Source: Petrosia ficiformis
Taxonomy: Eukaryota; Porifera; Demospongiae; Haplosclerida; Petrosiidae
Assembly (NCBI GenBank): GCA_947044365.1
Contig: OX345649.1
Span: 1,668,430 to 1,732,429 of the forward strand
Reading direction: 5' to 3'
Length of the DNA: 64,000 bases
Shown: positions 35,743-48,421 of the stretch, in pieces
How the letters are laid out: each line of letters starts with the position of its first letter
How positions within the stretch are numbered: the stretch's first letter is position 1
Made by a program: the position numbers and the translations under genes
The notes under the pieces: model-generated
Seen by the model: the letters and a program-made list of their open reading frames with translations, nothing else
Told to the model about the DNA's origin: nothing
Database searches by the model: none

Positions 35743-36511
35743 TATTATTATAGTTTACATTATGGGCTGTGCGATTCAACTCGCTGTGTCTACACCCACT
35801 TTTAGACTACTATCAAAGATCGAGTTGTGAACAGGGCGAGATTTAGTTGGTAAAAACTACAAACCAAAGGTAAATATAATGATGATAAACATAATTATTT
35901 TAATTTTAGCCAAGAAGTTTAGTTTTCGAAACGTGGATAAGACATGCAAACATAACGTGTGTGATAATAGATCTAAAAGCAGAGCAATGTAAAGTGTGGC
36001 ATTCCCAAAGACTCTTGGGCAAGAGATATTAAAGAGCAATGTGCATGAATTTGTATTCATGTTGCTAGGCCTAAGTCTCAATTTAAATAACAGTGCTAAC
36101 TTTCAAGGAATCAGCCTTTTTACAGGCTCTGTCTGAAACAATATTAAAGTATATAAACCCACGAAGTATTGTAGTGTTTTGTGAATCATTTGGGATATTG
36201 TGACTATGCGGATATTCCCACAGGTGAAGCCAAATATATTATACCTAGTTATTATATTATGTAATGTGATGCTATTGCTAGCAGCAGGAATTCGGTTAAC
36301 AAATAAATTTTATCGCTGTTCAGTAGAGAAGTTATGAATTGGTGTATTGTTTGTACTTTCAGTTTGCAAAGGAATCACAACAGTTGCATGTTTTTCCTTT
36401 TGTACAAGGCAAACTGTGCAATTTATCTATTATACAGTTATTTGACTCCATATACTATATATATAATTATATTATATATATATATAATTATTATATATAA
36501 TTATGTACATA

Positions 36512-36549
<38 letters not shown>

Positions 36550-36583
36550 TATATATTATTATTTATATAGTCACATCCAGGTC
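34257..36583. other. Spacer between receptors A and B
   Basis: No gene is recognised. It contains TA-rich tracts at 35677-35742 and 36463-36556, the latter ending just before receptor B's ATG. Small ORFs here (for example 34847-35041 minus) lack family features. Confidence 0.55.
36463..36556. repeat. (TA)n/AATTATA tract at the 5' end of receptor B
   Basis: Mixed TA and ATAATTATA repeats end about 30 bp upstream of the ATG at 36584. Receptor C lacks this tract at the corresponding place, so the two near-identical genes have different upstream sequences. Confidence 0.8.
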
Positions 36584-39500
36584 ATGGCATCCTGGACTGT
36601 TGCAATCTTTTTGTGCTTTTATCCATTGGGATGTCTTTCTCAGATATATACATATACAACTGTACCTATTCAGAGTCCTGGTGAAGATGAGATCATTGTC
36701 CAGGCAATAGAGAACGAAGCAAATGTTTCTGTTAGCTGTACTATCAGATTTACTGAAAATAACACTCAAATTCAGACTCAATGGGGGCTCTTGAATACAA
36801 ATGAAATTCTTGTGTTTAATATGGACACTGGATTTGCAACTGATCATTCGTATCTCTCTGTAGCTAATGATCTAACAAATCATGCTGATCTCATCATCAC
36901 TGCTTTTACAATTGATCTTGACAGACTTCAGTTAGGATGTGCAAGTCCAGAAGGACCAGGAAGGATATTTTTCTTTGGAATTCCAGGTGAGCTTTCAGCA
37001 TAATTAATAAACTATACACCTATATAATAATATGTAAGTGGCATCTAGCACTATTTTAAAGCTAAACAAACAAACAATTAAACAAACATATACAAATGCA
37101 GTATATTTACTTTCACAAACTCAGTGGATATACCAGGCTCTCTCTCTTCTGGTTCTTCTACCTACGTAATTAATTTGAAGAGCCTAGGAGTGAGATTTAC
37201 ATATAAAATGAATAATCTATTTACTAAGTACCATCTCTTTTTCAGCTGGACCAATACTTGAACCAGCAGGTATCAAGTATAATGTCATCGAAGCAAATTC
37301 TTTCTTCCTTAATCTCACTGGTTCAAGTTCTCCATTCCCTCCTTATGTCACCTCAACATGGACATTGGATGGTAATGATATCAGTGATCCTAATATTACA
37401 TTAGGAGATTACACAATAAACATTGACTATGTCAAAAGAGAATATTCTGGAAAACTATTCCAATTGAGTACTACTAATGGTGTTGGTACTGCAACAGAGA
37501 ATTTCACTCTCAACGTTCAATGTAAGTGAAATCTAGTTATAGATGTGATTAGTCTATTTGTAAAATATATGCTTATATTTGTTACAGATGGACCAGAAGG
37601 TGATGGAGAAGACCATACAGTATATGCATCCATTGGTGATAACATTACTCTAATTGCAGCTACCAGTGTTGATGGTAATCCATTCCCATTCTATGGCTGG
37701 GGAATTGGTAACATACAAGTCAATTTGACCGGACGATATTCATCAGATTCTGTTGGACAGTTGACTATTGAAAATGTAATGGCAGAAGATTTTGGTCCAT
37801 ATGTGTTTGGTACACATAATGGTATTGGGGAGGATTTTACAATAGATGTAACACTAACTGAAGCAGGTGAGTTAATTAGGGACATTATCACTATACCAAC
37901 AAACATCCATAAATGGTGGTATGTCTGTAAGCGATCTATACAGTTATGTATGTGTACAAGCCTACAGTAGCACTTTTTAATAATTAATAATTTTGTCATA
38001 ACCCTATATTCTTTCATTTTACAGTGATACCCAGTAGCCCAGAAAACATATCATTTAGTGATTTAACAGACATGCAGATCACATTGATGTGGAATCCACC
38101 GGTGACTATGGGACTTCCTACTCTTTCTGGTTATATTATAGATATATACCCACCCGTTTCTGCTGATGTTGAACTGGAGACTAATACAACTTCTATAGAA
38201 TTATACAAACTTACACCTGGTACTGTGTATAATGTCTCTGTTAGAGCTGTATCAAGTTATTTTATAAATGGAGGTGAACGTAGCCAATATATCAACTTTA
38301 CCACTTTTAAAGGAGGTATGAGATGTGTTACGCTTTTGATTACAGTATTATGTTTTGTTGTAGTGTAAACAGTAAGCAAATTTAGTTTTATAATTATATG
38401 TGCAAATTACAAAAAAAACATTGATGAATAAATAATAAGACCTGAATTGTTGGATATATGTGGTATAAAAGTTATCAGTGTGTATAAATTATGTATCATT
38501 CCAGCACCTGCTTTTGAGTCTGTCACTAGTAATCCTGAAGATGGTAACATAGAGATACAGTGGACTCTGAAACACACTGGAGGATTTGATAATGATGAGA
38601 TAATTATTCAAGTTATCTGTGCAACTATGGATGATATTACTGAAAATGTTGGTAGTGGTAATATAAATCGTACTATGTTCGGATTAAGTTATATGTGTAG
38701 TGATACATGTATTGATGATAATCTTATGGGTTCAGGAACTGTTGGTCCAGTGTCTGCAGAAATTGTGTATAGCTGTTATGTTACTGTACAAGTAGATAAC
38801 ACTGTAGGAATGGATTCGCAGTTGATCTCTGATATTGTTCCTACCATAGGTAAGATATAATAACTGTTGTATGGATATACAAGATGGATATGTGTGAGAT
38901 TTGGATACAGATAATTATACATTTAATTTATAAGTTATAAATTATTACATGTATATCCAAATCTCTATAGATTATACTCAGACAGACATATATATATAAT
39001 AGATGGGAAAAAAATGTGTTGAGATAGATCACCCAAGACAGATGCAATTATAATGCACAAATTTTAATGATTATAACATTATATTATATACATTGTTTGT
39101 TCTGCTAAATATAGGTATTCCATCATCTCCAATTATAACATTAGAGTCTGGTGCTGGTTATATCATTGTGACTGTTCGTTCAGAAAGTGGCGGTGTACCA
39201 TCTAATGATAACAGTTTTTTGTTCAGAATCATAGTGACTGATGATAAAAACAATATAGTTATTCATAATATGAGCTATCCTTTACGTGGATATGCTAGTA
39301 ACAGTACAGAACAATTTACCATTAATCTGCCTATTGGAGATTACACTGTTAGTGTATCATCTCAGAACAAATATGGGACATCAGAAGAAGCAACCACTAT
39401 GAGTCTGTCTGTTGTTTTGGCTCCCTCGCCCTCTCCTTCACCCACTGACACTTCAACATCTGATGGTAATTCACACACAATGCCACTCACAATATGCATA

Positions 39501-39804
39501 TACATAATTATTATCATCATTTTTTGTATATAGGTGTTTCCCTTGTTATTATTGTTGGTGCATCAGTTGGAGGAGTGGTATTCATCATACTGATAATTTC
39601 CATGATTTTATGCTTTATTTATTGCTGTTATAGAATATCAAAAACCAGTAAGCCAAATATAATTTTATGTTAGTAACACAATTGAGAGAGAAAAAGAGAG
39701 ATCTATACGATTTGTACATGAAATAACAATTGCTGAAATATTATTTCATGTTATATCCTATAGATGACAAAATTCCTACTGGAGATGGATACGAGATGTA
39801 CTAA
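36584..39804 (+). CDS. Ig/FN3 single-pass cell-surface receptor, paralog B
   Basis: Same architecture as paralog A, also 699 aa. Exons: 36584-36986, 37246-37521, 37588-37866, 38025-38315, 38505-38849, 39115-39465, 39534-39647, 39764-39804; all internal junctions are phase 1. A signal peptide (MASWTVAIFLCFYPLGCLSQ) is followed by Ig-like 1 (VSCTIRF and LGCAS cysteines, W in TQWGLL), Ig-like 2 and 3, then three FN3-like domains (the second with a CSDTC pair and CYVTVQV), a Pro/Ser/Thr stalk (APSPSPSPTDTSTSDG), a TM helix starting VSLVIIVGASVGG, a CCYR juxtamembrane segment, and a tail of about 17 residues ending GYEMY. It is very similar to paralog C in exons 1-5 and in introns 1-4. No enzymatic domain is present. 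Ligand and function are unknown. Confidence 0.9.
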
Positions 39805-40880
39805 CCTTAACAGAGCAATTGTTGCGTCAATTTACAATTGGTTTAAAGGAACTATTATTAATTAAGAGATTATTATTAGTTTTGTTGTAGTAAAGATTAA
39901 AATTATTATGTATTGTTATAATAATTATATTTTGCATGCTTACTTAATAATTATATTTTTTTACATTGATGATATAAAGTAGCTTGATCATGTATAAAGT
40001 TATATATAAATCATGATTGAACTTTTATTTGGACCATCACTTTTCACCAGATCTGTTGTTAGAATCAAAATAAGGCATTTAAAGGCTATGTATCAAACTT
40101 TGAGAAACGTCTATGCTCAACATAGGTTGAGCCACCAGAAAATCATGCCATAAGAATACTCACAAAACTAGCTAGCATAATGGACATTACAGCTTTATCA
40201 TTTTTATGGCCCGTAGGGCCATCCCTATGATTGCTTTCCCACGGGTTCGATGTATGTTTATATATATATATATATGTTTGTGTCACCTACGGGAGTATGC
40301 GTTGTATACGTAGTTAAGGAAGTTACATCATTCCAGGGGGCTCGGTCAATTAATGGGCGTGGCGCGAAAAAGAACGCGCGATCAAGCTCTACACACCAGC
40401 AGAAAGAAAGCTGTGTAGCTTACGTAGACACTGGAACTAATAGCTAGCTATTCTACCTGAAATGTATTCTTAAAGTTCTACAAGGTTCTATAAAAGGTAA
40501 ACAGAGTATATAATCAAAATAATAACTATAATAGGCTGTTGTGTTTCGGGCATGATAAAGTCAGCCATGATTACTGAATGCTGGACACCATAAAGCAATC
40601 AAAGGGATACTTTTTTCTCTATATACACTTGTTACTTCTATACTTACTATAGAGAAGAAATAGAATATCATATGAAAGAAATGATGTACAACATTCAGTA
40701 ATGTTACTTGGCACAATAATGTCTATTGCATTGTTTTGTAAGAGATCTATTATCTGCGATAGCTACACTATTGATAAGCTTGACTACGAAAATCCAGCCT
40801 TATTGCACGTGTGTCAATCGTGATATAATCAGCAGCCACACCTTCGTTTTGACATACTGACTTAGTTCCTTAGAGAAAAC
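39805..40880. other. Spacer between receptors B and C
   Basis: Holds the promoter-like dispersed repeat 40206-40632 and about 250 bp of unique sequence up to the ATG at 40881. No gene is seen. Confidence 0.6.
40206..40632 (+). mobile_element. Promoter-like dispersed repeat, best complete copy
   Basis: Begins TTATGGCCCGTAGGGCCATC and ends AGCAATCAAAGGGATAC, a short T tract and CTCTATATACACTTG. The ends are imperfectly inverted over about 18 bp. Internal motifs in order: GTAGTTAAGGAAGTTACATC, GGGGGCTCGGTCAATTAATG, GGGCGTGGCGCG, then AAAAAGAAC. It lies about 250 bp upstream of receptor C, in the same orientation, so it could supply promoter elements; that is inference. Confidence 0.65.
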
Positions 40881-43800
40881 ATGATGTCAGCTACTGTGAT
40901 CACTCTCTTTTTGTGCTTTTATCCATTGGTATGTCTTTCTCAGATATATACATATACAACTGTACCTATTCAGAGTCCTGGTGAAGATAGGATCATTGTC
41001 CAGGCAATAGAGAACGAAGCAAATGTTTCTGTTAGCTGTACTATCAGATTTACTGAAAATAACACTCAAATTCAGACTCAATGGGGGCTCTTGAATACAA
41101 ATGAAATTCTCGTGTTTGATATGGACACTGGATTTGCAACTGATCATTCGTATCTCTCTGTAGTTCATGATCTAACAAATCATGCTGATCTCATCATCAC
41201 TGCTTTTACAATTGATCTTGACAGACTTCAGCTAGTATGTGCAAGTCCAGAAGGACCAGGAAGGATATTTTTCTTTGGAATTCCAGGTGAGCTTTCAACG
41301 TAATTAATAAACTATACACATATATACTAATATGTAAGTGGCATCTAGCACTATTTTACAGCTAGAAAAACAAACAAACAAACAAACATATACAAATGCA
41401 GTATAATTACTTTCACAAACTCAGTGGCTCTCTTCTGGTTCTTCCACCTACATAATTAATTTGAAGAGCCTAGGATTGAGATTTGCATATAAAATGAATA
41501 ATCTATTAACTAAGTACCATCTCTTTTTCAGCTGGACCAATACTTGAACCAGCAATCAATTACACTGTGAATGAATCAGATTCTTTCTTCCTTAATCTCA
41601 CTGGTTCAAGTTCTCCATTCCCTCCTTATATCACCTCAACATGGACATTGGATGGTAATGATATCAGTGATCCTAATATTACATTAGGAGATTACACAAT
41701 AAACATTGACTACGTCAAAAGAGAATATTCTGGAAAACTATTCCAATTGAACACTACTAATGGTGTTGGTACTGCAACAGAGAATTTCATTCTCAACGTT
41801 CAATGTAAGTGAAATCTAGTTATAGATGTGATTAGTCTATTTGTAAAATATATGCTTATATTTGTTACAGATGGACCAGAAGGAGATGGAGAAGACCATA
41901 CAGTATATGCATCCATTGGTGATACAATTACTCTAATTGCAGCTATCAATGTTGATGGTAATCCATTCCCATTCTATGGGTGGGGATTTGGTAACATACA
42001 AGTGAATTTGACTGGACGATATTCATCAGATTCAGTTGGACAGTTGACTATTGAAAATGTATTGGCAGATGATTTTGGTCCATATGTGTTTGGTACACAT
42101 AATGGGATTGGAGAGGACTTTACAATAGATGTAACACTAACTGAAGCAGGTGAGTTAATTAGAGACATTATCACTATACCAACAAACATCCATAAATGGT
42201 GGTATGTCTGTAAATGATCTATACAGTTATGTATGTGTACAAGCCTACAGTAGCACTTTTTAATAATTAATAATTTTGTCATAACACTATACCAACAAAC
42301 ATCCATAAATGGTGGTATGTGTGTAAGTGATCTATACAGTTATGTATACAATTATGTATGTGTACAAGCCTACATTAGCACTTTTTAATAATTAATAATT
42401 TTGTCATAACCCTATATTCTTTCATTTTACAGTGATACCCAGTAGCCCAGAAAACATATCATTTAGTGATTTAACAGACATGCAGATCACATTGATGTGG
42501 AATCCACCGGTGACTATGGGACTTCCTACTCTTTCTGGTTATATTATAGATATATACCCACCCGTTTCTGCTGATGTTGAACTGGAGACTAATACAACTT
42601 CAATAGTATTATACAAACTTACACCTGGTACTGTGTATAATGTCTCTGTTAGAGCTGTGTCAAGTTATTTTTTAAATGGAGGTGAACGTAGCCAATATAT
42701 CAACTTTACCACTTTTAATGGAGGTATGAGATGTGTTATACACTTTTGATTACAGTATTATGTTTTGTTGTAGTATAAACAGTAAGAAAATTTAGTTTTA
42801 TAATTATAATTATGTGCAAGTTACAAAAAAACAACATTGATGAATAAATAATAAGACCTGAATTGTTGGATATATGTGGTATAAAAGGTATCAGTGTGTA
42901 TAAATTATGTATCATTCCAGCACCGGCTTTTGAGTCTGTCACTAGTAATCCTGAAGATGGTAACATAGAGATACAGTGGACTCTGAAACACACTGGAGGA
43001 TTTAATAATGATGAGATAATTATTCAATTTATCTGTGCAACTATGGATGATATTACTGAAAATGTTGGTAGTGGTAATATAAATCGTACTATGTTCGGAT
43101 TAAGTTATATGTGTAGTGATACATGTATTGATGATAATCTTATGGGTTCAGGAACTGTTGGTCCAGTGTCTGCAGGAATTATGTATAGCTGTTATGTTAC
43201 TGTACAAGTAGATAACACTGTGGGAATGGATTCACAGTTGATCTCTGATATTGTTCCTACCATAGGTAAGATATAATTATAACTGATGTATGGATGTACA
43301 TAGAATATATATAAATGGATGGAATTTGAAAAACAAAATTGATAATTTTAAATCTAAAAAACTATTTATAGTAAGTAATCCATTAAAGGTTTTCAAGACA
43401 GATTGCCACATGCAGTATGGAATTAAGCAGATTCTTTATGTATACATAATTATAATCATTAATTTTTAATATTAAAGATAAGTATAATATATGCATTGTT
43501 TATTTTGCTATAGGTGTTCCATCATCTCCAATAGTAACAGTAGAGACTGGTGCTGGTTATATCATTGTGACTGTTCGTTCAGAAAGTGGTGGTGTACCAT
43601 CTGATGATAACAGTTTTTTGTTCAGAATCATAGTGACTGATGAAAATGATGTAGTTATTCATAATATGAGTTATTCCTTTTCTAGTAATAGTGAAGAAAG
43701 TTTGAGTATTGACCTACCTGTTGGAGAATATTCTGTTAGTGTGATATCCGTAAATAAATATGGGACATCAGATGAAACTATTGTTGGAGATGTATCTGTT

Positions 43801-44273
43801 GTTTTAGCCCCCTCTCCCTCTGTTTCGCCCAGTTCCACTGACACTTCAACATCTTCAGGACTATTTGGTGAGTTGAATGCTTTAGGGTGTCCACTATATT
43901 TTGTTAATTATCTTTTATGTAGATATACCACTTGCTATAGTTATTGGAGCATCTGTTGGAGGAGTAGCTCTATTTTTTCTGATATTGTTGATGATAACAT
44001 TCATTGTGTTCTGTTGTTACAGGCAATCAAAACGCAGTGAGATTAATTATACATACCATAAAATATGACACTCACACATACATCTTGATATCAATACAAA
44101 ATTAAAATTTATTATGATTATACTTTCAATTCAGAATGTAGATACATTAACAATATTAACATCATATAAACAATAACTGTTGTTCTATACTTTTGATTAC
44201 AAATCACTTCTACCGTTTAGAATCGGTCAATGTTTACAATACTAAACCTACATATGAGATGAAGCGATATTGA
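40881..44273 (+). CDS. Ig/FN3 single-pass cell-surface receptor, paralog C
   Basis: Tandem duplicate of paralog B, 704 aa. Exons: 40881-41286, 41532-41804, 41871-42149, 42433-42723, 42921-43265, 43514-43867, 43923-44036, 44221-44273. Signal peptide MMSATVITLFLCFYPLVC, three Ig-like domains, three FN3-like domains, stalk (PSPSVSPSSTDTSTSSG), TM helix starting IPLAIVIGASVGG, CCYR, short tail ending TYEMKRY. Ig and first FN3 exons differ from B at only scattered positions, while the third FN3 exon and the tail are clearly more divergent. Intron 3 carries a local duplication of about 90-110 bp absent from B. The final exon was chosen at 44221 because it restores the YEM tail motif of B; a nearer acceptor at 44135 would give an unrelated 11-residue end. 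Function unknown. Confidence 0.88.
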
Positions 44274-45408
44274 ACAGTTTTTATTATTTTATTTTTAAAA
44301 CTTATTTCTGCTTCTTTAACCCTTAATTGTTTATTGTGTGTATAATTTTAACATTCCTAAATGTGTGTTTTTATAATGATAAGAATAATAATGTTTCTTA
44401 CATTCATTCAACTTGAGCACTGATGTACATTCTTGGCATTAAATTGAGTTGCTCATTCTCAAGGCATAAACAAGCTTTCATAAGAATCATGTGATCTTAT
44501 AGTATTTGAGCAGTACTAATGTGTCTTTCCTTCTATCTTTGTCCACTGGTTTGCTTGAATCAGAATTACTCTTTTATAATAGTACCTGTCCAAATCTAGA
44601 ACCCAAGTGAGGATAAAATAATTGTACAAGCAGTTGAAGGTCAAAGAGATGTTCGTATTTATTGTGCTATAAAGGTCAATGAAATGACAGTTTTGTGTGT
44701 GAGACTGTGCATGCGAAACCAGTCTTACTTGATTTTAATTTTTTCCATAGTGGTTTTTGTTGGGCAAGAACACATTGTGTATTGTGTAGGGGATCTGGAG
44801 GTACACCCCCCAAGGAGTTTAATTATCACTGTAACAGTTTTAACATTATAATTATAGCTCAAGAATATATCAACATCATTAATTCAAATTTTCTCTCTCC
44901 CCACGGCCCCAGTAAATAGAACTCTGATAGTGCATTGGATACATTACTTAAATATAGTAAATTATAATAATTATAAAACAATTATTATATACATGAACAC
45001 AAGTATAAATTAACTTGATGCTTGATAATCTCAAGCAAAATTTTCAGACATACATATATACTTCATAGGATAGTAGTCAACATTAACTCATAGATTAGCA
45101 ATAAAAGACCTTTAGATAATTGTTGAACTTTACAATGCTAGGGCAATTTAACTGAAGTATGCACAATTATTTGCATAAGTATAAATATTTATTTATAATT
45201 AGAAAACAGCAACATTATATTTTAATCTCATTAGAAAAGGTCAAGATATAAAATGAGTGTCTTTGGATTTATTTACCAAAAAGATGTCAATGACATAATA
45301 ATGTAAGATTAGACACTTCACTGCATGTATTTATATCAACAATGTCACATCGTTTATATAGTATTATGAATTCAGCACTCTGGCTGAAAACAAGTAGTAA
45401 TTAAGGTA
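44274..45408. other. Spacer with receptor relic and edge of the nurim-like duplication
   Basis: Contains the receptor relic 44590-44697. From about 44750 to the next gene the sequence is similar to 49640-50190, for example the GTGTAGGGGATCTGGAGG block and the ATTATAAAACAATTAT block. This marks the downstream part of the duplicated nurim-like segment. No intact gene is present. Confidence 0.6.
44590..44697 (+). pseudogene. Relic of an Ig/FN3 receptor first exon
   Basis: The frame NPSEDKIIVQAVEG, then DVRIYCAIKVNE, matches the start of Ig-like 1 of paralogs A-C (GEDEIIVQAIEN and VYCSIKFN). Similarity at lower quality extends upstream to about 44530 with frame changes. No signal peptide, splice site or further exon follows in place, so it is a dead fourth member. 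Confidence 0.75.
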
Positions 45409-46954
45409 TTAATTAATACCATATAGTCGAATTCCAGGGATAAACCTTGGTACTGTGTCTATGTACTCTTTATATGAATTTCCATACTCAGCTATCAGTT
45501 TTGGCTCCTCAAAAAATATGACCGAAAACACAATATATATAGTTAATGCTCCAGCCAATAGGAAGTGGCTGTGTGTCTGGTACATATGAAGAGATCATAT
45601 GATGAGAATATAAGATTATAATTATAACACTAACCATTTCTGGTACAGTCCAAATAATTAGTAATAAACATGTCATCATTGGGTGTCGCATCATTGAGTA
45701 TAGACCAGAAGTTAATAATTCCTGTTTCTTGGGCTTCCTAGTATACCAGGTAGTCACATATTAAACTAAAATTGTTACTTACCAACCAAAAACTTTATTG
45801 AGCAAAATTTGAGACCCCAGCAGCTCAAGTGGAGCTGTCAAACAAACGATATAGATCAGACCAAGTATAGCTATTAAATTTATACCTGAAATAAGGAACT
45901 TTTATAATAAGGTCATTTTTTAAACATATAATATAACATACCCTTTATTGTATAAACAAGCCATTTCCATTGCATCAGTGACCATATAGTGGCATGCATA
46001 GGTACCCAAGCTAAACACAATAATAGCAAACACAAAGATGAGAATATTCCAAATATTGCACCATAGGAACCATTTGGAATAAATGACTTGATAGGCTGTT
46101 GCACACTTTCTCGAGCCATTATACTACAGAGAAAACAATATTCATTTGGTAAATCAGAAGTATGTCTCTTCAGTCTTTTTCTTCTTGTCAGGCTCTACAT
46201 CTTTGGTAGGTTACAAATAAATCCCACACAATACTTTTTGATCCTTCCAATCTCGTTTACTCTTCAGCCATAATTCTTTTCAACACATTACTAACTCACA
46301 TGGTAATATTTTATGCCCTTGAAAACGAGCATGATACAATGAGTATGCAATACATTATTTACTCACAAATACGCAATTCACACTAACGAGTAGTAGTACT
46401 CATTTTCAAGTATATGTGTGTAGCTAGTGACAGTAGAACTATTGTAGTTGCAATGCTGCTCTTTGTTGAGAATGAGTATGAAATAGGTGTAACTGTCCGA
46501 AGTTTAGATGTGTCTGGAGTTACCCGCAATTACCTATATCTTGTGATTGTCTGCAATTATTTTCTTGTCAATAATCATTCTTGTTTCCCAATCACACTAG
46601 TGGCAAGGGTATTGCAGTGCTAGTGCACTCATTATATATATATATATATATATATATCTCGTAAATAATGTGGAGTCTAATAACTGTAAATGATATTTAA
46701 AAACATACCTGTGTTGCACAACAAAGATGGCTATCAAAAGTAAGTTATTAGCAAGGGGGTCAGAAAGCAGAGAAAATAAATATCCATTACTAACTGTCTT
46801 GGGAATTGGCCAATCAGAAACAAAAGGATAAAACTACAAAAAAGAAAAACATTAATAATTATTTATCACTAATTACTTTTATATCACCTACAAAAGAGAG
46901 AGAAATAACAGACAGCAATGTACTCAAAACAGACAATAGAACTCCAACAACCAT
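45409..46954 (-). CDS. Nurim/NnrU-like multi-pass membrane protein, copy 1
   Basis: Exons on the minus strand: 46954-46892, 46833-46709, 46123-45942, 45885-45783, 45737-45635, 45576-45409, totalling 744 nt, 247 aa (human nurim about 262). The family has about six TM helices, is related to isoprenylcysteine methyltransferase/NnrU folds, and nurim itself sits in the inner nuclear membrane; its biochemical activity is not settled. Recognised landmarks: FVVQHSIMARESVQ, corresponding to the nurim QHSLMA segment; LYSMMRHPMMTCLLLIIWTV, corresponding to the conserved R-H-P segment; and a C-terminal EEPKLIAEYGNSYKEYIDTV, then PRFIPG, as in NnrU/ICMT-like proteins. N-terminus: a hydrophobic first helix (MVVGVLLSVLSTLL). 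Exon 1 is ended at TTT|GTAGGT because copy 2 has TTT|GTAAGT there. It is one of two tandem copies, about 5 kb apart. Confidence 0.85.
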
Positions 46955-47410
46955 TTTAATTTAGCTAACCAGCCTGTATTTGGGAGGGCCCAAACACAAG
47001 TAAGAATGTACAAAACTGCAATTAACCCTTTCCTAGGCAATGTGCAACAATATAAATACCCAAATTATAAAATCATTGAATATAAAAGAAATTGACATGC
47101 ACACAATACGAAGAAGACATTTATTTAGTACTGTAGTACAAAATTGCAGGTATAGCTGGGGCTGGGGGTGAGGAGAAATGTAGAAGGTCAAAGGACATAG
47201 GCAATTAGTTGAAGTGTTTTTCATTCCCTTGGTAGTGGAAAACTATGGATCCCATTCACAAAGAAGACCTTAAAATCAGTTGCAGTGAGAACTACAGTTA
47301 GAAGTGGCCTTGAAGTGAAAATGGTAACCAGAAACCTGTTTGACTAATACAATTTCAATAGTACTATGTATTGGAGCTGTTATACATAAGAATGTCGGTA
47401 AATTATTAAG

Positions 47411-47712
47411 CTCTAAAACATACAGGAGGAGTGGATAGGACAACAATAACTGTGCGTTGAAGATGAATTTAATCCTTCTGTATTACTAACTTTAACATTA
47501 CAATCATAAGTACCTCCAGCAGAAGTAGGACCAACAATCAATGACCCACATTAAAGTTCATTTACACATCTGATCAGCTGAATATTTATAGATTTAATTA
47601 ATGCTGTAATTGCATTATCATTGCAACATTTAACTCATAATATGCTGGAGTTCCTTCAAATGATAACAGTTTTTTTTATTTCGAATCATAGTGACTAATA
47701 AGAATGGCACTC
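47411..47712. pseudogene. Scrambled relics of Ig/FN3 receptor exons 5 and 6
   Basis: Plus strand 47411-47440 reads ALKHTGGVDR, like LKHTGGFDND of exon 5. Minus strand 47546-47461 reads IVGPTSAGGTYDCNVKVSNT, like the end of exon 5 (TVGPVSAEIVYSCYVTVQVD). Plus strand 47640-47712 reads AGVPSNDNSF, like GGVPSNDNSFLF of exon 6. Mixed orientation shows an inversion after duplication. Confidence 0.7.
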
Positions 47713-48171
47713 AAGATACAATAAGAATAGCATGCTTATGTACATGTATACTGAATACAGCTAGAGTTCTATCAAGGCCTAGGATTTTTATTTTGGGTAG
47801 TGTCATATTGTGTTCCAAGCAATTCCGTTTGCAGATAATTAACATGAAAAGGCCATTTTCCCCTTTAGAATGTATTACATTACACTCCTTTGAGGCCTGT
47901 AGTCTCTACTATTGGCTCTCCAACATACCAACTAGCTAAGGAACTTTCCCGTATTCTCTCACCACTATAGTGGGTAAAACAGAATCGTACATCAAACATT
48001 TAACAGACTTTATGAACAGAATCTCCGATCTACTTATCAAAGAGGACAATAGAATGGTGAGTTTTGATGTAAAAAGCCTATTCATAATGGTGCCTATAGA
48101 TGACTCCCTAACCATCATTAGAGATAGGCTATCAGCTGATAAAGATTTGGAAGATAGAACAACCTTATCTG

Positions 48172-48421
48172 TTTTTTTTTTTGACCAAATGTGGCTTAAC
48201 GAGGAAACTAGAATAGCACAAGTGCTAATATTAACCAGCTCCCCGGGACCGACGGCTTTACATCTCCTCCGAAGGATGCGGTGATAAACACCTTCTCATT
48301 TTTGAGGGTAGAGCTGAGTAAACTCATAGGCGAGAGAAAAAGCCTGACCCTAGTGGGGCTAGAACCTGCAACCTTTTGATTGCAGGCTAGCACTTTAACC
48401 AGTAGGCCACTAGAAACCCCA
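48172..48421 (-). mobile_element. tRNA-derived SINE nested in the Penelope-like element
   Basis: On the minus strand it begins with a tRNA-like head (box A near GTGGCCTACTGGTTAAAGTG, box B GGTTCTAGCCCC), followed by the core shared with 9966-10115 and a terminal A tract (plus-strand T run after 48171). It is flanked by TTATCTG (48165-48171) and TCATCTG (48422-48428), a nearly exact 7-bp duplication. Removing it rejoins the retroelement frame between TTLS and LCLYF. Confidence 0.8.

Noticed and set aside
44135..44169. Alternative last exon for receptor C (KCRYINNINII)
   Set aside because: It is possible by splice phase, but the exon at 44221 gives a tail with the YEM motif shared with receptor B.
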